DNA of 64,000 nucleotides, taken from Microbacterium esteraromaticum (lineage in GTDB: Bacteria; Actinomycetota; Actinomycetes; Actinomycetales; Microbacteriaceae). Under the pieces are notes generated by a model. It worked only from the letters and a program-made list of their open reading frames with translations. It was not told where the DNA came from and searched no databases. The translations under genes were made by a program, and so were the position numbers. Shown in pieces: positions 30,561-39,597 of the stretch (positions are counted from its first letter, which is position 1; the number at the start of each line of letters is the position of its first letter). Location: assembly GCF_900163815.1 (NCBI RefSeq), contig NZ_FUKO01000019.1:310001-374000 (forward strand), read 5' to 3'.

Positions 30561-31868
30561 TTACGTCTCAAACCGTTCGTGTCCGAGCGTCGGGATCGCA
30601 CCCGTGTGCGCCGCGTCCATGCTCTCGCGCCAAGATCGGCTCTGCCCGGCCCGCAGCGCGCACAGCACCAGCAGCACCCAGCCGATGCCGGTGAGAGTGA
30701 AGCTCTCGAACATCGACTCCACCGCGAGCGTCACCAGCACCAGCGGCGTCCACGCATAGACGACCGAGCGTCGCACACTGGCGACCAGCCACGACCGCAC
30801 GAGTGCGACCCCGCCGAGGGCGGCGAACAGCGCAAGACCGATCCACCCCAGTTGCAGCAGAGTGTCGAAATACGCGTTCAGTGCCGACTGGTGGTGATCG
30901 TCGAGCAGGAAGTTGATGTAGATGAACGGGTAGTCACTGCCCACCCAGGGCCCGAACCAGCCGTACCCGGTGACCGGCTGTTGCGCGATGAAGTCGAGCA
31001 GGGCGTTCCACAGATCGGCGCGGGTCGAGAAGTCAGAGCCGGCATCCAGAATGCGGATGATCTGATGCCGCAGCACGAACGCGATGACCAACCCCGCCGT
31101 CACGAGTCCGCCGAGCACCCACTGCACCGTGAGTCGGTTGGTCGGCTTCGCATGTCGCACGATCGTGAGCGCGACCGTGGCGATTCCGACAGCGGCGGCG
31201 AGCACGACCACGGTCGGTGAAGCGGACAGCAGCGCCAGGAAGCCACCCAGTGCGATCGAGAGCACTCCGACGACACGGTTGATCGACTGAGTCCGCCATT
31301 CGATCACGAACGTGATCAGCGCGATCACCGCGATGAAGCCGAGCATGTTGCGGGTGCCGAAGATTCCCTGCACCGGCCCGCCGTTCGCGAGATCTCCCGC
31401 GATATCCAGCACGGAAAGCGGCGTATCGAGCAGGATGCCGGAGAGGATCTCCAGTGCCAGCGAGAGGCCGAGCAGCCAGCGCAGCGTATCGCCGATGGCG
31501 CGCACAGTCTGCAGCGTGTCGCGCACATGGCCGATCGTGATCGCGATGACAGCGTATCCGAGCAGAGTCGCCCAACCCGCCAGCGATTGCGAGCGATCAG
31601 AGCTCCACATGACGCTGATCAGCGCAAGCGCCAGAAAACCGAGCAGCGAGGTCGGTGCGAAGCGCAGCAGCGACAATTCGGCGCGACGTGCGATCAGCAT
31701 CGCAGCACCGATGAGTGCGAGCAGGATGATGATCGTCGTTAACGTCGTGGTCGACGTCAGCCGCTCGATCGCGAACGAGGCGAACGCCGCAGTCAGGCCC
31801 GTGAGCGCATAGGCGCGGGCGAACTCCGCCGAACCGATCAGCGAGACGACGTAGCGCCGGGGCGTCAT
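30561..31868 (-). CDS. O-antigen ligase/polymerase-like membrane protein (WaaL/Wzy family), copy 1
   Basis: A 435-residue protein with about 11 hydrophobic segments. The long external loop in the C-terminal half includes DAGSDFSTRADLWNALLDFIAQQPVTGYGWFGPWVG. The STRADLW...G-G-W/F pattern and the nearby histidines (DDHHQSALNAYFDTLLQLG) are typical of PF04932 ligase/polymerase proteins. These enzymes move lipid-linked glycans onto an acceptor or polymerise repeat units outside the membrane. It overlaps the second, related gene by 4 bases and is convergent with galE. Confidence 0.85.
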   Translation of the reverse strand: MTPRRYVVSLIGSAEFARAYALTGLTAAFASFAIERLTSTTTLTTIIILLALIGAAMLIARRAELSLLRFAPTSLLGFLALALISVMWSSDRSQSLAGWATLLGYAVIAITIGHVRDTLQTVRAIGDTLRWLLGLSLALEILSGILLDTPLSVLDIAGDLANGGPVQGIFGTRNMLGFIAVIALITFVIEWRTQSINRVVGVLSIALGGFLALLSASPTVVVLAAAVGIATVALTIVRHAKPTNRLTVQWVLGGLVTAGLVIAFVLRHQIIRILDAGSDFSTRADLWNALLDFIAQQPVTGYGWFGPWVGSDYPFIYINFLLDDHHQSALNAYFDTLLQLGWIGLALFAALGGVALVRSWLVASVRRSVVYAWTPLVLVTLAVESMFESFTLTGIGWVLLVLCALRAGQSRSWRESMDAAHTGAIPTLGHERFET

Positions 31869-33280
31869 GGCACCTGCCGCGCCCTCGGTCCGTGGGAGAT
31901 CACCGGCGTGCGCTCACTGACGCCGACACCCACCAGCGGAACCGACTTCATTTTGAAAGACAGCAGGATCAACAGCAGCCAGCCCCACAGCATGATCGGT
32001 GCGGACTCGGCCAGCCCTTCGACCAGCAGCACCGCCACCAGAAGAATCGGCAGCAGCGATACCGGCGAATACGTGCGGCTGGCATCCAGATCCCACCGTG
32101 GACGATCCACAGCGAAGAACCACGCACGCCACGTGACCGCGAGCCAGGCGATGGCAATCAGGGCCACGCCGACGATGCCCAGCTGCAGGAACACGTCGAG
32201 CCACATGTTGTGGGCATGGAACACCGTCAGCCCATGATTGAGGATCCACCCCTGGAACGCCGGATCCCATGGCACCCATGGCGAGGAGAAGCCGTTGCCG
32301 AAGACCGGACGCGAGATCGCCCTCTCCCAGACCGCCTGCCAGATCTCGATGCGACCGGTGAGGTCGGAGTCTTTTCCGAACAGCCCGAGCAGGCGATCAC
32401 GCAGAACCACTCCGGCGATGACGCCGAGCACTCCGATGGCGGCGAAGACCGTGTAGACGAGGCGGCGCTGGTCGGGTTTCTGCGCAGCGCGAGCGATCAG
32501 AGCAGCGGCGAGAACTGCGAGCACGACGGCCACGCTCAGGTAAACGGTCGCAGACGCGGCCTCGACCATCAGCACGACGGCCAGCACGGCCCAGCCGATG
32601 AGCAACCCGCGGCGACGTGCGCGAGCCGCGTACAGCACGGCGAAGATGATCAGCGCGAACAGGCACATCATCGCCATCTGATGCGCATTGCCGACGACGC
32701 CTTGAATGCGGCCCTCGTTGAAGAGGTTGCCCCGCACCCAGTACAGGTGCGGGTCGATCTTTCCCTCAGGCGCGTCGACGAAGTTCGGCAGCAGCGGATG
32801 CCGGAGAATCAGCACGACCCACAGCTCGATCGCCAGCGACAAGCCCAGGATCAGCTTCATCGCTGTGGACAGCGCACGAACGATCTCGTCCCAGGTGAGC
32901 ACCGTCGCCACGAGCATGGCCGTCACGGTCACGGCCAGCAGCAGCATCCAGGTCAAGAGGGTCGCAGCCGGCCAGCGCGACCACAGCGTCGATACCCCCG
33001 CCAGTGCGGCGTACCCCAGAGCCACCCAGGGCAGGCGGCGCCAGCGGAATCGAATCGGATCGCGCACGATCACCGGAATCCAGATCCCGAGTGCGCCGAG
33101 AGTCAGCACGACGATGACGATTACGGAGCCGACCGGGCCCACGAGGTTGTACACGGCGGTGTGCGCGAAGATCGCGAACAGAGTGAGCACGCTGTAACCG
33201 CGCACCAAGAGGTGACCCGTCGTCTCGCGCGCGGGGGCGGCGGGTGGCGCTGCCACCGGATGTCTGGAGTACACGGCCAT
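31865..33280 (-). CDS. O-antigen ligase/polymerase-like membrane protein, copy 2
   Basis: A 471-residue membrane protein of the same family as its downstream neighbour. The external loop reads LFGKDSDLTGRIEIWQAVWERAISRPVFGNGFSSPWVP, with later FHAHNMWLDVFLQLG. DLTGRIEIW and the histidine in HAHNMW are the conserved features of PF04932. The first 18 codons of a longer frame are discarded; ATG 33280 gives MAVYSRHPVAAPP, a short cytoplasmic tail before TM1. It is first in a two-gene operon with the copy at 30561 and divergent from manA. Two such proteins in tandem suggest two polymers or two acceptor steps. Confidence 0.85.
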   Translation of the reverse strand: MAVYSRHPVAAPPAAPARETTGHLLVRGYSVLTLFAIFAHTAVYNLVGPVGSVIVIVVLTLGALGIWIPVIVRDPIRFRWRRLPWVALGYAALAGVSTLWSRWPAATLLTWMLLLAVTVTAMLVATVLTWDEIVRALSTAMKLILGLSLAIELWVVLILRHPLLPNFVDAPEGKIDPHLYWVRGNLFNEGRIQGVVGNAHQMAMMCLFALIIFAVLYAARARRRGLLIGWAVLAVVLMVEAASATVYLSVAVVLAVLAAALIARAAQKPDQRRLVYTVFAAIGVLGVIAGVVLRDRLLGLFGKDSDLTGRIEIWQAVWERAISRPVFGNGFSSPWVPWDPAFQGWILNHGLTVFHAHNMWLDVFLQLGIVGVALIAIAWLAVTWRAWFFAVDRPRWDLDASRTYSPVSLLPILLVAVLLVEGLAESAPIMLWGWLLLILLSFKMKSVPLVGVGVSERTPVISHGPRARQVP

Positions 33281-33335
33281 CGGCTTCAGGCTACCGCGCC
33301 GCGTGCCCCTCGCCGCTGAGAGACACCGCACGACC

Positions 33336-33341
33336 TACGCT
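33336..33341 (+). promoter_or_regulatory. -10 box TACGCT for leaderless manA mRNA
   Basis: TACGCT ends exactly 6 bases before the manA ATG at 33348, with no ribosome-binding site. This is the same layout as at 1645. Confidence 0.55.
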
Positions 33342-33347
33342 GGGGGC

Positions 33348-34466
33348 ATGCTGCTCTCGATCACGAATGAGCCCCGCGATTACGCCTGGGGGTCTACAAC
33401 GCTGATAGCCGGTCTCGAAGGACGCGCGCCGTCTGCCGCGCCCGAAGCCGAAGTATGGTTCGGGGACCACCCCTCCGACCCGGCGGATGTCGCCGGCGGC
33501 GGAACGCTCGACGCGCATACCGGCGGCAAGCTGCCCTATCTCTTGAAGCTGCTGGCCGCGGCCGCACCGCTGTCCATCCAGGTGCACCCCACTCGCCCGC
33601 AGGCCCAGGAGGGGTTCGCCCGCGAGAGAGGGATGGATGCTGCCGACCCCACGCGCAATTATCGGGACGCTAATCACAAGCCCGAGCTCATGGTCGCGCT
33701 CAGCGATCGCTTCGAAGCGCTCAGCGGGTTGCGCCCGCTGGTCGACACCAAGCGGCTGCTGGCGTCCTTCCCCGACACGAATGGTGTGATCGCGCTGCGC
33801 GCGCGCCTCGATGTCGGATCGGATGCTGATGCACTGCGCGAAACACTGGCATGGCTGTTGTCCGGTTCTGCCCAGGCCGAGGTCGACGACATCATTGCAG
33901 CCCTCGGCGAGGCGCAATCTACCGAGTTCGGGGAGGCCCTCTCGGCCATTCGTCAGATTGCCGAGCACAACCCCGGCGATCCTGGCGTGGTCGTCGCACT
34001 GCTGATGAATTTCATCGTGCTGCGACCCGGCGAAGCGATCTTCTTGCGCGCAGGCCTTCTGCACGCCTACGTGTCAGGACTCGGCGTCGAGATCATGGCC
34101 GCGAGCGACAATGTGCTGCGCGGCGGGCTCACCCCGAAGCACATCGACGTCACCGAACTGCTCGCGATCGTCGACACCGAGCCTGGCGCGGTCCCGGTGC
34201 AGAGGTCTTCCGGCGCGATCACGACGTATGACGTGCCGGTGGCGGACTTCGCGCTGCGTCGCGTGCAGGTGGACGGAGAGCAGCGACTGTCGGTCGCGGG
34301 CCCGGCCATGGTGCTGGCCACCTCGGGAGTGGTGGCTGTGTCGACCGCGGGGGGACACGCGCTGCCGGTGAAGATCGGAACCGCCGTCTTCGCCACCGCC
34401 GATGAGCGCGAACTGGTCGTGCGCGGACAGGGCGAGATCTTCATCGCCGAGCCCGGTCGTTCTTGA
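33348..34466 (+). CDS. manA: Mannose-6-phosphate isomerase (type I)
   Basis: A 372-residue zinc enzyme. The metal and substrate residues are visible in SIQVHPTRPQA, NHKPELMVAL and LHAYVSGLGVEIMAASDNVLRGGLTPKHID. The opening MLLSITNEPRDYAWGSTTLIAGL is the family N terminus. It interconverts fructose 6-phosphate and mannose 6-phosphate, feeding GDP-mannose and polyprenyl-phosphate mannose. In actinobacteria it sits beside whiB2 and a DUF3499/metallopeptidase group, exactly as here. An in-frame start at 33303 adds 15 residues and is rejected because of the -10 box. Confidence 0.93.
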   Translation: MLLSITNEPRDYAWGSTTLIAGLEGRAPSAAPEAEVWFGDHPSDPADVAGGGTLDAHTGGKLPYLLKLLAAAAPLSIQVHPTRPQAQEGFARERGMDAADPTRNYRDANHKPELMVALSDRFEALSGLRPLVDTKRLLASFPDTNGVIALRARLDVGSDADALRETLAWLLSGSAQAEVDDIIAALGEAQSTEFGEALSAIRQIAEHNPGDPGVVVALLMNFIVLRPGEAIFLRAGLLHAYVSGLGVEIMAASDNVLRGGLTPKHIDVTELLAIVDTEPGAVPVQRSSGAITTYDVPVADFALRRVQVDGEQRLSVAGPAMVLATSGVVAVSTAGGHALPVKIGTAVFATADERELVVRGQGEIFIAEPGRS

Positions 34467-34552
34467 GCTCTGTCGGCGGAGTCCACTGCGCGACACGCCG
34501 GTAACGCGCCAATGAACCTTAAATCTGCCATTGAGGGTTTACCATCTGCGAC

Positions 34553-34581
34553 TTGACCACAGCGAATGACACGGGTGTAAT
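34553..34581 (+). promoter_or_regulatory. whiB2 promoter
   Basis: TTGACC (34553-34558) and TGTAAT (34576-34581) are separated by exactly 17 bases, the best -35/-10 pair in the window. Transcription would start near 34588, leaving a 5' leader of about 45 bases before the ATG at 34633. Confidence 0.65.
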
Positions 34582-34632
34582 TAGGTGAAAGCACGGCCCG
34601 TGGGGGGCAAAGTCAGGGGTTGGGAGATCAAG

Positions 34633-34950
34633 ATGACGGGTTATCGTTCAGACGTTCCCGAAAATTGGTTCGTCGATCCAGTTAATCTCGGCGTACCAGG
34701 CGTTCGTCGAGTCGAGGCAGAAGACGGCGGTGCACTGGCCTGGCAGGCCGATGCACTGTGCGCACAGACGGATCCAGAGGCGTTCTTCCCCGAGAAGGGC
34801 GGCTCCACCCGCGACGCGAAGCGCATCTGCACGACGTGCGATGTGCGCGGCGAATGCCTCGAGTACGCGCTGAACAACGACGAGCGTTTCGGGATCTGGG
34901 GCGGACTCAGCGAACGCGAGCGCCGCAAGCTCAAGCGCCGCGCGAGTTGA
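34633..34950 (+). CDS. whiB2: WhiB-family iron-sulfur transcriptional regulator (WhiB2/WhmD type)
   Basis: A 105-residue protein with the four WhiB cysteines (Cys43, Cys66, Cys69, Cys75, spaced C-X22-C-X2-C-X5-C). The GIWGG turn (87-91) and a basic ERRKLKRR C terminus bind the sigma factor and DNA. WhiB2 (WhmD) controls septation and wall synthesis genes in mycobacteria and streptomycetes. The ATG at 34633 follows GGGAG. Position beside manA and ahead of the glycosyltransferase, DUF5719 and DUF3499 genes matches the whiB2 neighbourhood of other actinobacteria, so the WhiB2 subgroup is inferred from context and length. Confidence 0.9.
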   Translation: MTGYRSDVPENWFVDPVNLGVPGVRRVEAEDGGALAWQADALCAQTDPEAFFPEKGGSTRDAKRICTTCDVRGECLEYALNNDERFGIWGGLSERERRKLKRRAS

Positions 34951-34958
34951 CCGCGGTT

Positions 34959-34990
34959 TTCGGCCGGTCGAGTTTCTCCGACCGGCCGAA
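34959..34990 (+). terminator. Terminator hairpin after whiB2
   Basis: TTCGGCCGGTCG (34959-34970) and CGACCGGCCGAA (34979-34990) form a perfect 12-bp stem around the 8-base loop AGTTTCTC. It lies 8 bases after the whiB2 stop. No long T-tract follows, as is common in actinobacteria. Confidence 0.8.
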
Positions 34991-35073
34991 CGCTTCGCGG
35001 CAGCGGCTCGACGCGGTGGCTGATTCTTGGTGGGCGCGCCGAGCCCACTGACGGACAGCGCGCATCAGCGGCT

Positions 35074-35079
35074 TAGGCT
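35074..35079 (+). promoter_or_regulatory. -10 box TAGGCT for the large glycosyltransferase gene
   Basis: TAGGCT ends 10 bases before the ATG at 35090, so the mRNA would have a leader of only a few bases. No ribosome-binding site is seen. Confidence 0.4.
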
Positions 35080-35089
35080 GGCTGTTGCC

Positions 35090-38000
35090 ATGCCAGCCCG
35101 AGTCCATGCCATCATCGTCGCGCGTTCCGGTGAATCAGCCAGCGCACAGCTCGCCCGAACCCTTGAGGCTCTGCGCGCGCAGAGCATCCCTCCTGCGGCG
35201 ATGACCGTGGTCGTGCAGGGCGATGCCTCTCGCATCCGCAGCCTTCCCGGCATCGGGCACGCGGTCGAGGCGATCATCGAAGCGCGTCCCAGCACCAGCT
35301 ACTCAGAGTCGGTGGCGCTCGCCGCGCCTCGCGTTGCGGAGGGCCGCTCTGTCTGGCTGCTCGCTCACGACACGGTTCCCGAGCGCAATACGCTGCGACA
35401 GCTCACCGGCGCACTGGAGCGCTCGCCTTCCGCCGCGATCGCCGCACCCAAACTCGTTCGCGCCGACGACGATCGCGAGATCGTCTCTATGGGCGTCAGC
35501 ATGACCCGCTTCGGGCGGACGGTCGAGTTGGCCGCCGAGGAACTCGATCAGGGTCAGCACGACTCCACCGAAGACGCACTCGGCGCAGACGTGCGCGGCC
35601 TGCTCATCCGCGGGGAGGCCCCACGGGTGCTGCGCCCTGACACCGCACTGGCCGGAGCCGATGAGGGCCTCGATCTCGGTGTGCGGGCGCGCCTCGGTGG
35701 CGCTCGCCTCGTGCTCGTCCCGAAGGCGCGCATCGGAGTGCGCCCCAACGGCCCGGCAGCCGTGCCGCTGAGCCCGGTTGCGCGTGCATGGGCGACCCGT
35801 CGCGCGCAGCTGCACCGTCGGCTTGCGTATGCGCCCGCTCTGGCCGTGCCGCTGCACTGGCTGAGCCTGCTTCCCCTGGCGCTGTGGCGCTCCATCACGC
35901 ATCTCATCGCCAAGCGCCCAGCCGAGGTCGCACCTGAGTGGGGGGCGGCTCTCGCAACGATGCTGCGCCTGGGTGCTCTTGCCCGCTCGCGGTCTGCGAT
36001 CCGCTCATTCCGCTCTGCTTCCTGGGCGAGCATCGCCGCGCTGCGGGTGACGCGAGAACAGCTCAAGCAGCGACTCGACGACGGCCACGGCAGCGAACGC
36101 GGTGTGGTCAGCGAACTGAACTTCTTCAGCGGCGGCGGCGCCTGGGCGGTGCTCGCGGCGCTGGTCGTGAGTGTTGCCGCATTCGTGTCGATGCTGGCCT
36201 GGCCGGCGCTCGGTGGCGGAGAGCTCCTTCCGCTGCAGCAGACCGTTGCAGCACTCTGGAGCGACACGACCTGGGGGCTGCGTGACGTCGGCCTGGGCAT
36301 CATCGGTCCGGCTGATCCCTTCGCCGCGGTGATCGCCGTACTCGGCACGCTCTGGCCGGCTGCGCCCTCCTTCTCTCTCGTGCTGCTGTGGCTTGCGGCA
36401 CTGCCGTTGGGTGTTCTGGGCGGCTGGTTCGCCGCGACCCGCATCACCGACCGGGCGGGTCTGCGCATCCTCGGTGGCGTGCTCTGGGCTCTCGCGCCGA
36501 CGTTCCTCACCGCCCTCGTGCAAGGCCGCCCCGCCGCAGTTCTGCTGCACCTCCTGCTGCCGTGGGTCTTCCACTCCGCAGTGGTGGCACACCGCTCGTG
36601 GGGGGCAGCCGGAGCCGCGTCGCTGCTCACTGCCGCGGCCCTGGCGTGCGCTCCATCGCTTGCACCGGCTTTCGTTCTGCTTTGGGCGCTCTCGCTGATC
36701 ATCATGCTGACCACCGGTCGTCTGCGGGGCGCTGCCCGGCTGTTCTGGGTGCTCATTCCCAGTGCGGTGATGTTCGCACCGCTGGTCATCTGGCAGCTCC
36801 GACATGGCAATCCCTGGGCCCTGCTCGCCGATCCGGGTGCGGTCAGCATCCTCGACCAGGCCGGGGCGGATGCTGCCGGTCGCGCTGTCATCGCATCCGG
36901 TTTCCCCTCACCCGACCGGGCTGGCTGGGAGTGGTTCGCCGGCACCGGGTTCTCGGCCTGGGTCTCCCTGCTGCTCGCACCGGTCGCCCTGCTGGCGCTG
37001 ATGTCCGCGCTGTCGCCGCGCTGGCGTGCTGGCTTCGCAATGCTGGCCACCGGACTGGCAGGTCTCGCGACGGCGCTGGCCGCTGCGCGCGTGGTCGTCT
37101 CTTTCGCGGACGGCATCGGTGTTGCCATCTGGCCGGGAACCGGCCTCAGCCTGGCCTGGCTCGGCGTGGCGGGGGCGGCGCTGGTCACACTCGACACTGT
37201 TGTCGCCGCGGCGCCGCTGCGGATCACCGCCGCCTTCGTCGCCGGTGTCGCAGTCGGCGTCTGCGCACTGCCGGCACTGCTGGCGGTGAACGACGGCAAC
37301 ACGGAGTTGCAGAACGGGCCGAAGAGCACGTTGCCCGCTCTCGTCGCGGCGCAAGCAGGCTCCGATTCCGACCAGGCCACGCTCGTCATGACCGCGCTGA
37401 ACGACGGCTCGCTGTCGATCGATCTGGTCTGGGGCAGCAGCGCCACGTTGGGCGCGCAGTCCACTCTGCACAGCACCGCGACGCGACCCGCAGGCACAGA
37501 TATCTCCGTCACCGCCGTCGATCTGCTCTCGGCGCGCAGCTTCGACGCCGCACAGGCGCTCGCTGACCACAGCATCAGCTTCGTTCTGCTCGCGCAGACG
37601 GCAGATGAGAAGGATCGCGCGCGGATGATGCGTGAGCAGGCCACCACCGCGATCGATCAGCGCTCGGGCTTCGTCAAGGCCGGTGACACCGCTCGCGGGA
37701 CGCTGTGGCGCGTCGACGACGCTCTTGCGGAGATCACCATCGCCGAGCGCGCGCAGCCGAGCGACGGACAGCAGGCGATTTCGCGGACAGTCGCGCTCGC
37801 GCAGGCCATCATTCTGCTCGCCGCCCTGTTGCTGGCCATTCCCACTCGTGCGTCGCGCCGCGCCGCACGCGCGAAGTCGCGGGTGGTCGGCAGAACTCCC
37901 GAAGAATCGCTTGCCTCACGCAGCCTGCGAGCTCGAAACGATGACGACGAGTTGGCGGAACCCCCAGCGGCAGTCAGCGAGCCGCGTGCCGAGACCGAGC

Positions 38001-38152
38001 AGAATGCCGATGCCGACTCTCCACCCGCGACCGCAGAGCCGCAGGAATCAGCACCGGAGCGTGGCACAGCACTAGAGCGTGACACAGGACAGGCCGACAC
38101 CGAGCCGGCCGACACGGAACCGTCGTCGAGCGGCACGGAGGGGGCACGATGA
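35090..38152 (+). CDS. Large glycosyltransferase-membrane protein
   Basis: A 1020-residue protein with a split layout. Residues about 1-260 are a GT2-like GT-A domain (VHAIIVARSGESASAQLARTLEALRAQS...VWLLAHDTVPERNTLRQLTGAL). Its usual metal site DxD is replaced by AHDTVPE. Residues about 340-770 hold some 12 transmembrane segments, and a long disordered Glu/Pro/Thr-rich tail follows residue 920. The architecture, length and genome position, between whiB2 and DUF5719, match the conserved actinobacterial glycosyltransferase of this neighbourhood. It probably acts on a wall or membrane glycan, with product unknown. The stop overlaps the DUF5719 start (ATGA). In-frame start at 35027 rejected because of the promoter box. 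Confidence 0.8.
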   Translation: MPARVHAIIVARSGESASAQLARTLEALRAQSIPPAAMTVVVQGDASRIRSLPGIGHAVEAIIEARPSTSYSESVALAAPRVAEGRSVWLLAHDTVPERNTLRQLTGALERSPSAAIAAPKLVRADDDREIVSMGVSMTRFGRTVELAAEELDQGQHDSTEDALGADVRGLLIRGEAPRVLRPDTALAGADEGLDLGVRARLGGARLVLVPKARIGVRPNGPAAVPLSPVARAWATRRAQLHRRLAYAPALAVPLHWLSLLPLALWRSITHLIAKRPAEVAPEWGAALATMLRLGALARSRSAIRSFRSASWASIAALRVTREQLKQRLDDGHGSERGVVSELNFFSGGGAWAVLAALVVSVAAFVSMLAWPALGGGELLPLQQTVAALWSDTTWGLRDVGLGIIGPADPFAAVIAVLGTLWPAAPSFSLVLLWLAALPLGVLGGWFAATRITDRAGLRILGGVLWALAPTFLTALVQGRPAAVLLHLLLPWVFHSAVVAHRSWGAAGAASLLTAAALACAPSLAPAFVLLWALSLIIMLTTGRLRGAARLFWVLIPSAVMFAPLVIWQLRHGNPWALLADPGAVSILDQAGADAAGRAVIASGFPSPDRAGWEWFAGTGFSAWVSLLLAPVALLALMSALSPRWRAGFAMLATGLAGLATALAAARVVVSFADGIGVAIWPGTGLSLAWLGVAGAALVTLDTVVAAAPLRITAAFVAGVAVGVCALPALLAVNDGNTELQNGPKSTLPALVAAQAGSDSDQATLVMTALNDGSLSIDLVWGSSATLGAQSTLHSTATRPAGTDISVTAVDLLSARSFDAAQALADHSISFVLLAQTADEKDRARMMREQATTAIDQRSGFVKAGDTARGTLWRVDDALAEITIAERAQPSDGQQAISRTVALAQAIILLAALLLAIPTRASRRAARAKSRVVGRTPEESLASRSLRARNDDDELAEPPAAVSEPRAETEQNADADSPPATAEPQESAPERGTALERDTGQADTEPADTEPSSSGTEGAR

Positions 38153-39534
38153 AGCAGCGGACGATTCATCTGGCCGCCACCGGTGCTCGCGTCGCCACGG
38201 GGGCGGTGGTGGCAGCCGCGTGCGTCCTTGGCGTCGTCGCGGCGGTGGCCGCTCCCTGGCCCGAGGTGCAGAGCACATCGGCGCATACGACGGTGACTCC
38301 CGTGCCCGGTGACGCACTGGTGGTGTGCAACGGCTCTTTTCGCATCCTCGGGCGTGATTCCAGCAAGGCAGGCTCGATGTACTCCGCGGGCGCCCCAAGA
38401 CTGCGAGTCGACGGCGCTGCCGACGATGCGGATGCGACGGACCTGAACATGCCCGACATCACTGGCGGCGCGGGAGCACAGGCGATCATCGCCAAGGTGA
38501 AGGATCGCGAGGCGCCGCTGATCGCAGCATCCGAATCGATGCAGCTGTCCGATGAAGACGCCCGCGGATTCGCTGCGGCTCCTTGCCGCGAAGCCTCTAT
38601 GCGGAGCTGGCTCGTCGGGGGAGACGTGACCACCGGTGCGTCAGACATCATTCTGCTTTCGAACCCCGGCAGCGTGCCCGCGACCGTTGACCTCAGTATC
38701 TACGGCGAGAAGCGTGCCGCGTCGACCGTGGTCGTGCCGCCGATGACCCAGATCGGCGTGCCTTTGGCATCCGTCGCGGCCGGCGAGCGGCGCCCCGTCA
38801 TCGATGTCGTCAGCACCGGTGCGCCGGTGCGCGCGACCCTGCAGTCGACGCTCGTGCGCACCCTGGATGCTGTCGGCGCGGACCTGCAGGATGGCGTCAG
38901 CGGAGCCCAGCGGGACGTGCTGCTGCTCGGGGTGCGCTCATCGCAGGCAGCCGACGGCGACGATTCGACCGGCATCGTCGTGCGGATGCTGGCACCAGAT
39001 GCGGATGCTCAGGCCGTCGTGACCGTGCGCAACGCCGTGTCGGGTGCACTCGTCGACGAGTACGAGGTCGAGCTGGAAGGCGCGAAGCCGATGGAGATCG
39101 CTCTCGCCGGCAGCGCGAGCAGCGCGTACGACATCGAGATCGCGGCCTCCGAGCCGATCGTCGCCGGCGCTCGGCAGACCGCGCGATCCGGCTCGAAGGA
39201 AGACTTCGCGTGGATGCTGCCGGCGCCGGAACTCGCCGCCGATGCCCCGATGATGTTCTCGGTCCCCAACGGTCCGCAGGCGACGCTCTATCTGCGGAAC
39301 ACCGCCGACGAGCCGATCACGGTCACCATCGACGGTCCCGACGGCCGGACGGTGGAGCTGGCCGCATCGGCTTCGACCGCAGTGCCGCTGAAGACCGGTG
39401 GTCACACGCTTCAGTCGACCGGGCATCTGCATGCCGCGATCAGCATGCAGGGCGGTCAGGGGTCGGCGTCGATTGCCGGTTGGCCGCTGTGGGCGGGGGC
39501 TGCGACCCAGCATCCGATCGTCGTGCGGCCCTGA
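38149..39534 (+). CDS. DUF5719 family exported protein
   Basis: A 461-residue protein with an N-terminal signal or anchor (AATGARVATGAVVAAACVLGVVAAVAAPW). The remainder is a beta-rich external region. Segments such as DIILLSNPGSVPATVDLSIYGEKRA and LYLRNTADEPITVTIDGPDG repeat a beta-sandwich pattern, and two cysteines (in VVCNG and APCREAS) could pair. This is the DUF5719 layout found directly after the large glycosyltransferase in actinobacteria. It starts within the stop of that gene (ATGA). Role unknown; probably a periplasmic-side partner of the glycosyltransferase. Confidence 0.85.
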   Translation: MKQRTIHLAATGARVATGAVVAAACVLGVVAAVAAPWPEVQSTSAHTTVTPVPGDALVVCNGSFRILGRDSSKAGSMYSAGAPRLRVDGAADDADATDLNMPDITGGAGAQAIIAKVKDREAPLIAASESMQLSDEDARGFAAAPCREASMRSWLVGGDVTTGASDIILLSNPGSVPATVDLSIYGEKRAASTVVVPPMTQIGVPLASVAAGERRPVIDVVSTGAPVRATLQSTLVRTLDAVGADLQDGVSGAQRDVLLLGVRSSQAADGDDSTGIVVRMLAPDADAQAVVTVRNAVSGALVDEYEVELEGAKPMEIALAGSASSAYDIEIAASEPIVAGARQTARSGSKEDFAWMLPAPELAADAPMMFSVPNGPQATLYLRNTADEPITVTIDGPDGRTVELAASASTAVPLKTGGHTLQSTGHLHAAISMQGGQGSASIAGWPLWAGAATQHPIVVRP

Positions 39535-39597
39535 CAGGGACTTAGCGCTCGCGCCGTCAGCCGCGCAGCCACGCACTGATGCGCGACTGCACAGGGC

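Noticed and set aside
35554-37647. A 697-codon minus-strand frame inside the large glycosyltransferase gene
   Set aside because: Low-complexity serine/alanine-rich text with no motif; shadow of the plus-strand gene.
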